Shown piece after piece: positions 45,201-53,100 of a stretch of 64,000 bases of DNA. The stretch is from assembly GCF_900101765.1 (NCBI RefSeq), contig NZ_LT627735.1, positions 930,001-994,000 on the forward strand, in the 5' to 3' direction. The DNA comes from Nonlabens sp. Hel1_33_55. Its GTDB lineage: Bacteria; Bacteroidota; Bacteroidia; Flavobacteriales; Flavobacteriaceae. A model generated the notes under the pieces. That model was not told where the DNA came from and did not search any database. It saw only the letters and a program-made list of their open reading frames with translations. Both the position numbers and the translations under genes were made by a program. The first letter of the stretch is position 1. Each line of letters opens with the position of its first letter.

Positions 45201-45331
45201 AAAGAATATATTTTGCTAGAGATAAAAAACATTTACACTTACGTTTTAATATGCGTGTAAAATTTAAAAAAGGATTTACTTATAATGGACCTGTTGCTTT
45301 GCTAGAAATAGAGAATGAAACTGATACTTGA
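42209..45331 (+). CDS. SIR2-NTPase-TPR-cold-shock-domain protein, candidate antiphage STAND effector
   Basis: 1040 residues. Residues 15-265 form a SIR2_2-type domain: LFLGAGAS (22-28), the NAD-site TTNYD (109-113), catalytic-type His in KLHGS (154-158) and FVGFSFADHD (201-210). A P-loop NTPase follows: Walker A GNAGSGKT (373-380), Walker B FLFVDG (424-429), and ICSERT (454-459), as in STAND proteins. From about 695 to 960 are helical TPR-like repeats. The end (about 977-1036) resembles a cold-shock OB fold, with RNP1-like YFGFI (987-991) and RNP2-like IYFA (1000-1003). SIR2-STAND proteins such as Avs5 deplete NAD+ on phage sensing. The gene is AT-rich compared with its neighbours and stands alone with a strong terminator. 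Confidence 0.85.
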   Translation: MTNTTIPKALLDQIKEGKCVLFLGAGASFDAKHPDGENPPSGQQLSDLIALKFLGKEYLGSDLQYVSELAISETDLGTVQKFIADIFKKFTPGKHHLRLPLYNWHSIFTTNYDLIIESAYDKVPSRQQVLATFIKNGEKVQDKMSITNSVMYSKLHGSITDLNDIELPLILTADQYIDHRKNRDRLFDRLKEASYEYPILFVGFSFADHDIRYTLKELNNLGMARPRSYMIGPHITDAEARFWDSKKISSIKCSFAEFIKNLDDNITENERLLSTLVKEDFGHPITRKFQSDAQEPSDRLIEFLERDSEYVHKNLAAKDTDPKVFYKGYFENWDPIIKNFDVERKLTDSILLEIFLVEEEDRFTNEEFFLLKGNAGSGKTILMHRLAWEAAIAYDKLCIFYKSDISLEYNRISELYQLSKERIFLFVDGIADRVDEIEYILKKSKKDEIKLTLICSERTNVWNVEGDRLYPFVVREYELEYLNDSEIDGLLKLLQKHKSLGYLSGKPIDEQREALSHRSGRELLVALYEATAGKPFADIVMNEYKSIPSEEAKLLYLSICVFHRIGAYARAGIISRLHEISFSYFKEKLFDPLESVVYNHRNYVINDYVFTTRHQHIAELVFEQVLVDQESRYETYLKIISKLDVDYESDRQVFIALTNAKKLMDSFKDPEKIRDIYSVAYNNVGEQAPLLQQESIFEMNAHSGNLDKAESLLKKAHEIEPKNGFIAHSKAEFLLRKAEKSSQKLIIKNNLAMAREICKEIISNRRNKNISHGYHTLLKINIYELKKLLEEEDDNSLLIDDKIKEFEKILTKSTSLYPNESFLFDAEASFNNLVENIPKALASLTTAFEKNKRSPYLAKRLAKYHIDNENDLNSAIVVIKESLDLNVNNKDLNFQYAKLIMKLDPENYVEHKHYLRKSFTKHDKMYVAQFWYARTLYLLKDSENSEYFDFLRLAPIDNRIKKQISGIVTEGLEDVIFEGTIIKLENYFGFIKQDFNGERIYFARDKKHLHLRFNMRVKFKKGFTYNGPVALLEIENETDT

Positions 45332-45646
45332 TTTTATGAGTACTGTGGATTAAAAAATTCGATTATTTAATAGAGAATACTGTAAAACATGACTTCCAAA
45401 AAACTTGAGTTTTCTGGAAGTCATGTTTTAATTTTTACTTTAGGTGTTGCTTAAGTATTGAATATTAGCAATCTTTTAAAAATTTGATTTCCCGACTCAA
45501 TTCTCTTTATCTTCTCACCTTATTATTACCATTTCAAAATAGGCTATGACTATTTCATCATCGGTTTTTTGTTTCTACAACTGTGATCAGAGATTTGTCG
45601 ACTAAACCATAAATCATGATGAGTACAATAAAATAATTTACAATTT
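45332..45646. other. Intergenic stretch after the SIR2-NTPase gene
   Basis: 315 bases. Contains the terminator of the SIR2 gene at its left end; I see nothing else in the remaining AT-rich sequence. Confidence 0.5.
45384..45436 (+). terminator. Terminator of the SIR2-NTPase gene
   Basis: A 15-bp perfect stem, aaaacatgacttcca (45384-45398) with tggaagtcatgtttt (45415-45429), has a further inner pairing and is followed by a T-run. Confidence 0.88.
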
Positions 45647-46279
45647 CTAAAAACTATGTCTCATCTCCTGAGTAGAAGAGGCATTCAACAATTGGTGGTA
45701 GGTCTTGATCAAATTGAAATCGGCAGTGAGTTCTTGTGAAAGGGCAAGTCCAGAAATACCAGTTGAGATAATGTTTTTTACATCGTTGGTAGTAATGCTG
45801 CCAGAACCTATCAAAGGTGTTTCGGTTTGTAACGCTTCCGCAATAGCGGTATAGCCATTAAGTCCCAAAGCTTTATTTAGTGAAGTATCAGAAGTTTTAA
45901 AAGGGCCTAAAACAATGTAATCCACTTCGTTTGCAATCAGTTGCTCGCAATCTTGCAGCGTGTGTGCGCCAGCTCCAATAGTCTGCCATGGGAATAATTG
46001 TTTTCTCACTAGAGTAGGAGCAGCATCTGTTTTATCTAGAAAGACGCCATCTGCTTTGATGGTTTTGGCAAGTTGATAATGGCTATTGATAATAAGCCTC
46101 GTTTGAAAATGTGAGGTGATCTCCAGCACATCTGCGGCCAAGGTTGCCAGAGCTGCTTTTTTGATATGACGCATGTCTAACTGTACCAGTTCAATCCCAG
46201 CACTACAGGCTTTTTGGATATTTTCCAGATGCTCTTGAGGGGTTTTGGCGTTTGATACGTAATGAAGTTTGGGGATCAT
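45647..46279 (-). CDS. ThiE/TenI-like protein (thiamine phosphate synthase fold)
   Basis: 210 residues from the ATG at 46279 (an upstream GTG is possible). The TIM-barrel pattern of thiamine phosphate synthase is clear: LHYVSNA, LIINSHYQLA, DGVFLDKTDA, DYIVLGPFKTSDTSLNKALG and LIGSGSITTNDV. Several catalytic positions deviate: the usual QLREK reads QLDMRH, IIND reads IINS, and the Ser of G-x-S-x-H reads Ala (GAGAHT). This fits a TenI-like, possibly non-synthase paralogue. No other thiamine gene is adjacent. Confidence 0.8.
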   Translation of the reverse strand: MIPKLHYVSNAKTPQEHLENIQKACSAGIELVQLDMRHIKKAALATLAADVLEITSHFQTRLIINSHYQLAKTIKADGVFLDKTDAAPTLVRKQLFPWQTIGAGAHTLQDCEQLIANEVDYIVLGPFKTSDTSLNKALGLNGYTAIAEALQTETPLIGSGSITTNDVKNIISTGISGLALSQELTADFNLIKTYHQLLNASSTQEMRHSF

Positions 46280-46373
46280 AAATTTTAATCTAAGTAACAC
46301 AGCGGCGTCATTAATTGGACCTCGCTTATAAATAGTGAATCAACAAAGTTACCGAATCGCTAGGCGTCCTGAT

Positions 46374-47684
46374 TTAAATAGCTGCCGCCGTTTTAGGTGT
46401 ATTGAAAACAATGAACAAAATGGTAGTGATAAATAGTAACAGTAAATACCAAGTGTTGGAGACCAAATCAAGGTAGTTGATCTTCTCATTAGACAAACTT
46501 AAAATCATCAACACCTGAGCACCGTAAGGAAGTAATCCTTGAAAAATACAAGCAAAAATATCCAGAATAGAAGCTGTTTTCTTGTTATCCAAATGGTACT
46601 CATCATTTATAGTTTTGGCAATAGGACCTGTGATAATAATAGATACCGTATTATTTGCAATGGCTAGATTGACAGTGCTCACAAGAGATGCAATTCCCAA
46701 TTGCGCCGATTTTTGACTGGAAATGAGCTTTTTGATTTTGATCAGAATAAATTCGATTCCGCCATTTGCAGCTACTAAGGCAGCTAGACCACCAGTGAGC
46801 AACGAGAGTAAAAAGATCTCGGTCATTCCTGTAAAGCCTTCATAAGCGATTTTGGTAGATTCAAGTATGGTAAAATCACCATAAGCAATGCCTAGAATAG
46901 CTGCACTAATAAAGCCTAAAAGCAGTGTGATAAATACATTGACTCCAAGCACCGATAGTGCGATCACCAAAATATAGGGAAGAATCTTAAGTATCGAATA
47001 TTCGTAAACGATGGCTTCTGCAGTTGCAGACTCCAGATCCAAACCTTGAACGACTAAAATGGCAATCGTTACCAACGCGGCAGGAAGCGCTATTTTAATG
47101 TTCTCTTTAAACTTGTCACTCATCTTACAACCCAATGATTGCGTGGCAGCAATCGTAGTGTCTGAAATCACAGAAAGGTTATCTCCAAACATACTGCCAC
47201 CTAGCAAAGCGCCACAAAGAATTGCAAGGTCTGCGCTGCTCTTATCTGCAAAGCCAACCACGATAGGTGCTAGCGCTACAATAGCACCAACAGATGTTCC
47301 GGTAGAAACCGATAGGAATGCAGCAATTACAAATATGCCGACATAGATATATTGAACGGCGATAAAATCGAGTCCTATATTGACGATGGCATCCACGCTG
47401 CCAGTAGCATTAGTGATAGCTGCGAACGCACCAGCCAATAGATAAATAAGACACATAGTCAAAATTTTATCATCGCCACAACCCCTTAATAAGGTTTGAA
47501 TTTTTGATTCAATCGTCTGGCGGAACATCAGGAACGCCACGATGATACCGGCAATTACAGCAATTGGTGCCGGTAGTGCGTAAAAATCGTTTTGATATAT
47601 TCCAACGCCTAGAAAAGTGAAAACGAAAACGAAAAGCGGTATAAGCGCTGAAAATTTAGGGGTAACTATAGTTTTTTGATCCAT
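46374..47684 (-). CDS. NhaC-family transporter, probable methionine transporter (MetT-like)
   Basis: 436 residues with about eleven helices. It belongs to the NhaC/arginine-type antiporter superfamily: FLSVSTGTSVGAIVALAPI, CGALLGGSMFGDNLSVISDTTIAAT and TVNLAIANNTVSIIITGPI are its typical motifs. Most are called Na+/H+ antiporters, but one branch (MetT) was predicted from S-box control to import methionine. The leader of this gene contains what looks like an S-box aptamer, so methionine uptake is the favoured role; this is inference from regulation, not from the protein itself. Confidence 0.85.
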   Translation of the reverse strand: MDQKTIVTPKFSALIPLFVFVFTFLGVGIYQNDFYALPAPIAVIAGIIVAFLMFRQTIESKIQTLLRGCGDDKILTMCLIYLLAGAFAAITNATGSVDAIVNIGLDFIAVQYIYVGIFVIAAFLSVSTGTSVGAIVALAPIVVGFADKSSADLAILCGALLGGSMFGDNLSVISDTTIAATQSLGCKMSDKFKENIKIALPAALVTIAILVVQGLDLESATAEAIVYEYSILKILPYILVIALSVLGVNVFITLLLGFISAAILGIAYGDFTILESTKIAYEGFTGMTEIFLLSLLTGGLAALVAANGGIEFILIKIKKLISSQKSAQLGIASLVSTVNLAIANNTVSIIITGPIAKTINDEYHLDNKKTASILDIFACIFQGLLPYGAQVLMILSLSNEKINYLDLVSNTWYLLLLFITTILFIVFNTPKTAAAI

Positions 47685-47829
47685 ATCTTATATTCAGATA
47701 AGGGAAACAGCAACCTAGCAATAGAAGTATGAGTTAACATTTTTTCCAAAAACTTGGCTTATCTATTCAGCACCTTGCTTGTTATTGCAGGTTGCTATCT
47801 CCCTTTTGAGATTCTTGATAATTAATTTG
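47685..47829 (-). promoter_or_regulatory. S-box (SAM-I)-like riboswitch leader, compact form
   Basis: On the minus strand, TTATCAAGAAT opens (47821-47811) and AGATAAG closes (47764-47758), pairing as P1. Between lie a P2-like hairpin ATCTC-AAAAGG-GAGAT, then AGCAACC, a P3 hairpin TGC-AATAACAA-GCA and AAGGTGCTGAAT. These are the conserved S-box elements UUAUCAAGA, GCAACC and AAGGUGCUAAAU. The pseudoknot half of P2 and the P4 helix are missing, making it only about 64 nt. A downstream segment (47696-47723) is complementary to P1, P2 and P3 parts and could form the anti-aptamer, placing the switch directly before the start codon. Confidence 0.65.
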
Positions 47830-47835
47830 CGGCGG

Positions 47836-47843
47836 CAAAACTA
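47836..47843 (-). promoter_or_regulatory. -7 box of the NhaC-family gene
   Basis: The minus strand reads TAGTTTTG (TAnnTTTG). The start it predicts lies a few bases before the S-box-like aptamer, consistent with a riboswitch leader. Confidence 0.6.
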
Positions 47844-48069
47844 AGCCATAAGCTTTTCAAAAGGAGATCTGAAAAGCTTAAAAAATGTTAAGTATTGGTT
47901 TGTTGAAATAAGGGCGATATTTCATGAGAGCGAGCAATTATCAATCTAATAAAAGCAATGGCTTTAAATCCCATAGAATCACTGATTTGAAAAAAGTAGA
48001 GTAGTGGTCTTAGAAAATAATCGCTATAGATCTTTGAGTTACCTTTCATTTAATTTTGAAAAGCTACTT
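47844..48069. other. Divergent intergenic region
   Basis: Lies between the NhaC leader promoter and the next gene. It contains an inverted pair aagcttttc/gaaaagctt (about 47850-47880), possibly an operator. The frame of the next gene is open upstream to 48004 without looking coding. Confidence 0.4.
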
Positions 48070-48936
48070 ATGAAATACACTTTCTTATTCGTGATGTTTT
48101 GCATGGCTAGTTTTGGTCATGCCCAAGAATCATCAGCCGATATTTCTGGAAGCTATCATATACCAAGCAATGATCCTCAAGGCGGTTCAAGTATCATAAT
48201 TTCGGCAGACCATCACTTTGCAATCGCTTATTTTGGTGGAATTCAAAAAGGAACTTGGGAACAGAATGGATCCATAATTCAGTTTACATTCCATAAAGAA
48301 CCTCGAGCCGTGTTGTATGCTAAAAAAAATTCTACTGTAAATGATTCGGTAGGTGTGAGAGTGAGTATGAACGATTTTAATGAAGTTGCGTTACGATTCA
48401 ACGCTTATGATGATGAGCCATTTATCCCGTTATTTAATGAAAAGGCCAATTGTTTTACCTATCCATACATTTACAAACAGCCCGAAGCTTTGAACCAGAT
48501 TGATGTTTATTTCAAAGATGAAAGAGAATATTATGAAGGCGAGATTCAAGCGCCACCTGCAGATGTCTATCGTTTTAACAGTCTTGGAAAGTACAACGAT
48601 TTTATACTGGTAGGTTTATCATCAGATTATTCTCAAGGCGGCTCTTTTACGGCAACATTTGAAAATAACACATTGACCATGTCAGGTCAAAGCTCCCTTA
48701 AAAAACGCTCTGAATATGCCGATATCAATTCTGAGGATCTTGCATACTTTGATAAGATATTCAACAATGAATTATTCCCAGAAACTTTAAATGCACAAGA
48801 TCAGTTTTTCCCTTATCATGAAAACCCAACCGATGATGATTTAAAAAGCTTTGTTAGAATCCATCCAGAATATATTTCATCTGATCATATCATAGTTGTT
48901 TCTGGGAGTTTGTTTTATGCCGTTTGTGAGGATTGA
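48070..48936 (+). CDS. Exported protein of unknown function
   Basis: 288 residues from the ATG at 48070. The signal peptide ends GHAQ (residue 19). The mature part has beta-rich motifs (SGSYHIPSNDPQGGSSIIIS, GTWEQNGSIIQFTF, SQGGSFTATFENNTLTM), resembling a two-domain lipocalin-like or beta-sandwich envelope protein. I do not recognise a family. No neighbour suggests a function. Confidence 0.7.
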   Translation: MKYTFLFVMFCMASFGHAQESSADISGSYHIPSNDPQGGSSIIISADHHFAIAYFGGIQKGTWEQNGSIIQFTFHKEPRAVLYAKKNSTVNDSVGVRVSMNDFNEVALRFNAYDDEPFIPLFNEKANCFTYPYIYKQPEALNQIDVYFKDEREYYEGEIQAPPADVYRFNSLGKYNDFILVGLSSDYSQGGSFTATFENNTLTMSGQSSLKKRSEYADINSEDLAYFDKIFNNELFPETLNAQDQFFPYHENPTDDDLKSFVRIHPEYISSDHIIVVSGSLFYAVCED

Positions 48937-49099
48937 ATGTTTTAAGATGCTTTGATCCTTGGTACTTTTTTCAATATTGTGTCTGAGATGATCTTAATGT
49001 TGTTTAACTATCAATTACATTTAAACTTATATTGAACCATAATGTATATTATGTCAAATAGAATATTTAGGATACCACAACAATAGTTCCCTTTAATGA

Positions 49100-49681
49100 T
49101 TACTCGGTGTCAGAAGTTGATACCACTCTGCCGTCGTAACGTATGACTGTTCTAGCGCTGCTTCTTACATAAACCGTTGCGCTACCGTTTGCGAAAACCA
49201 CCACATTGACATCAAAGTTTTCCGTTTTATTGTTGGCTTCAAAATCTACGTCGTATTGCAAGTCAGATTCATTGGCTGCAAATTGGTAATCTTCTGGAGC
49301 TTGCTCAAAGAAAATTCCGCTGTCTTGAGTGTTGTTATAACCACCACCTTGACGACGCTCTCCAAAAAACGGTAAATCAGCGCTCACCGTATCGGCACTA
49401 AATTCTAGGAACGCACCATCACCAGTTAGATCTATGCGGTTTGCAGTATCGCCCGTATTGCGCATGATCTGATTAATGACTTGCTGTGAGGCAAACGTAT
49501 TAAGTGGATATGCCGCATTCATCTCAATTCTAATCGTTTCACCATTATTCATTAAATTGGAAAGATTAGCAAACTCTGCCGGCGTACCAGATTTCTTCAC
49601 GCCACACGCTGTTATCATTACCAGCACGACAACAGCCACGGCACATCTAGTATATATATTGGAAAGCATTTTCATAGTCAT
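49100..49681 (-). CDS. DUF4251 lipoprotein
   Basis: 193 residues. A lipoprotein signal ends ITAC (Cys26). The remainder fits DUF4251: IRIEMNAAYPLNTF, a GDGAFLEFSADTVSADLPFFGERR strand region, SGIFFEQAPEDYQ and a terminal RSSARTVIRYDGRV. The family is widespread in Bacteroidota with unknown function. Two ATG codons, at 49681 and two codons later, are possible starts. Separate transcript, with no clear promoter. Confidence 0.85.
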   Translation of the reverse strand: MTMKMLSNIYTRCAVAVVVLVMITACGVKKSGTPAEFANLSNLMNNGETIRIEMNAAYPLNTFASQQVINQIMRNTGDTANRIDLTGDGAFLEFSADTVSADLPFFGERRQGGGYNNTQDSGIFFEQAPEDYQFAANESDLQYDVDFEANNKTENFDVNVVVFANGSATVYVRSSARTVIRYDGRVVSTSDTE

Positions 49682-50108
49682 TTATTTTCATATCAAATTA
49701 CCAAAACTATGCCATGCGATTTGGTAAAATCCTACTAAAAAACCAGTTAGCACTTTATTATAATGGTTTCGGCTGCTGTTCTGCATTATTCACAACTTGA
49801 TTGCACGAACCGTGTCACTCACAAGAATGTCCTTATATGCAATGATGATGATGTTGAGTCCGCTTTCGCGAAAGCGTAACTACTCTTCTATCATTCCAAC
49901 AATTATTCCAGCTAGCTAGATTGACAAAACTTAATTTTTTAACAGAATGTACCGTTCGTCGATTAATCCTAACGATAAATACCTAATTTATCAGATTAAA
50001 GTGATAGGCTACCGCTATTCTTATATATTTAGCCACATCTAACAACTAACTTAAACCTCTTCTTTTACCCTTCTTGATCCACATCCACCTTATTTAGGCT
50101 TTTATTTT
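49682..50108. other. Divergent intergenic region before the T9SS adhesin operon
   Basis: 427 bases between the DUF4251 gene and the T9SS adhesin operon. It contains one perfect palindromic repeat; the adhesin promoter should lie near 50000-50090, but no full consensus was found. No small ORF is convincing. Confidence 0.4.
49862..49877. repeat. Palindromic repeat copy 15 (perfect)
   Basis: Perfect 16-bp palindrome, intergenic, first copy after an 8.2-kb gap. Confidence 0.95.
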
Positions 50109-53100
50109 ATGAAGAAAAATTACGTAAACAACACATTGCAAGCGAAATGGCTGCTGTTCCTGCTCCTATTTCTACCAATGCTGCAAATGCAGGCGCAATG
50201 TCCAATGGTTCCCGTATCACCACAAGTGATATGTGATGGTGCCGGACTCACCTTTGCAGATTTGAATGCATTTGCAACCGCAGGACCCAATCCCATTAGA
50301 TGGTATAGAAATCCCACCGGTGGCCAGGCACTGGCTCCATCACAACTGGTACGTCAAGGCACTTACTATGCTGGCGATACTACTGGTAATTGCGGTACTC
50401 GTGATGAACTGGTAGTAGATTTTACCGTTGATCCCAGCGGTCAAAGCCTCGAGGCGATCTTTTGTGATAATGAGAACCCAACGATACAATCCTATATTGA
50501 TCAGGCACTGGCACCCAACACGCCACCTGGTGGATCTGTAGAAGTTTATTCTGATTTCCAGTTGACCGATCAGCGACAACCAAATGAAGTCTTACCGGAC
50601 AATGCAAATTATTTTATCGTTTTTATCGATGCTGCGGGATGTACCAGCCAGATAGAATCTGGAAGTATTGCGGTCTTTGATTCTCCAGCAAGTCCTACTC
50701 CACCTACAACTCAGGAATTTTGTTCTGATACGGCACCAACGGTTGCAGATTTGAATCCAGGAACTACTGATAACTTCAATTGGTACATGACCGTTGACAA
50801 CAACAATGATCCCATACCGCCAGCACTTATGGATTCTACCTTATTAGTAGATGGCGAGACCTATTATGTACAAGCGGACAACTTCTTTTGTGAAAGCGAG
50901 GTTGTTGCCGTAACTGTTTCCATAGCAGAGCCGCCGGTTCCTGGTCAAGGAACAACGGTAGAATACTGTGAGGACGACATACCTCAAGCAGATTTTGATC
51001 TTTTTCCATTATTAGTGGGTAATCCTGATACAAATGGTACCTGGACTGGTCCTACTACAATAACCAATGGAAATACAGGAACTACAAATATTAGCAGTCT
51101 AGGCATAGGCGCTTACAGTTACGTTTATACCGTTCCAGGAACAGCTCCTTGTCCTGATCAAACTGCTACGGTTGTGATCGTGATCAACGAGATACTGACC
51201 TCTGGAATACCATCCGCATTAAATCCTTTGAGCTTTTGTGTTTCTGATGCTTCGGCGGCTTATGATTTATTTCAGTTGATCGATAACGAAGATGCTGGCG
51301 GGATCTGGACGCAGGGAACAACGAGTTCTGATCCAGTGGTATCCTCTACTTTTGACTTTACAGCTTTGGCGGCTGGAACTTATAACTTTACCTACAGCCA
51401 AAACGTGGATCCCAATCCATGTCCAGAAGAAAACACTACAGTACAAGTCAACATACTAGAAGATCCCAATGCGGGAACAGCAATACCAGCTGAATTCTGT
51501 GAAAACGAAACCGCAGACAATTCTCCGTTTAATTTATTTAACGCATTGGACGGCTCACAAGATGACAATAATGGCATCTGGACAGATGCTGATGGCAACA
51601 CGGTTTCAAACACCGTTGACATTAGTGGTTTCACAGTAGCTGATAGTCCTTATACGTTTACATACATCATCGACAATGGATCGTGTACCGATAGCGAAAC
51701 TATTACAATTACAATTTTACCAGCTCCAGAGTCTGGTGAATATGTGGGAACTCCGTTTGAGGTTTGTGAGGATGAAGCAGCTGCAAACTCGCCTTATGAT
51801 TTATTCTCATTACTAGATGGCACACAAGACACTAACGGATCCTGGTTTGCAGGTTCTGACGCTACTGGAACTTCAGTTGCCAATCCAATCGATCTAGCGA
51901 CACTGGGAACTGGTAGTTTTAACTTTACCTATACCGTACCACCTATAGGCGGTTGTACCGATAAAGAAGTTACGGTAACCATTATCATTACAGAACTTCC
52001 AGAAGCTGGAACTCCTACTCCATTCGAAGTTTGTGAAACCGATACTGCTATTTTCTCACCCTTTGATTTATTTAATCAGTTGGCTGGTGAAGATGCTGGT
52101 GGTGAATGGGCAGACGATAATACTACAGGAGCTTTGAACGGCAGCATTGTAGATCTTACCCAATTGGCAGTTGGCTCTTACAATTTTACCTATACGGTAA
52201 CTGATGCAAGTTGTACAGCGATGTCAACGGTGACAGTTACGGTTACAGATCCGCCAGAAGCTGGCGTGGGAACTGATTTTGAAATCTGTTTGGAAGACGT
52301 CACTGCAGGACAGCAATTGGATTTGTTCAATCAGCTTGCAGGTAATGATGCTGGTGGGGCATGGAATGATGATAACGCCACTGGAGCTTTGACCAACAAT
52401 ATCGTTGACCTAAGCCAGCTCGCACAAGGTGCATACAATTTCACCTATACTGTAACAGGAACTGGCAGCTGCGTCGATGATTCAGAAACCATCACGATAA
52501 CCATCAATGATATTGTAGCGCCAGCTGCGCCAGCATCACAAGCATTTTGTGATGAAGCGACTGTAGCAGATTTAAGCGCGACTGGAAACAATATCCAATG
52601 GTACAGTGATATGGAACTGACCAACCTACTGGCATCGACTGATGCTCTTGTAGATGGTGCTGATTATTATGCAACACAGACAGATGCGACTACGGGTTGT
52701 GAATCTTCTACAGCTACTGCGGTAACGATTACTATTAATGAAACGCCAAATACTGGACTTGCGTCACCAATAACAGAATGTAGCGATGCGAGCATGATTG
52801 ATTTGTTTACAGCTTTGGATGGCTCTCAAGACGCTGGAGGAACTTGGGTCGATACAGATAATACAGGAGCCTTAAGTGGATCTACCTTTAATGGTAGTGC
52901 CGTACTTCCTGGAACCTACAACTTTGAATATAGAATTGATGGCATCGCACCTTGTGCTGATAGCACTACCATTACTACAGTTACCATACAAGATCAAGTG
53001 AGTGCTGGAACCAGTACTAGTATTGATTTATGCTCTGATAATGGAACGATTGACTTGTTCACCTTATTAGGATCAGCTGATGCTGGCGGTACCTGGTCAC

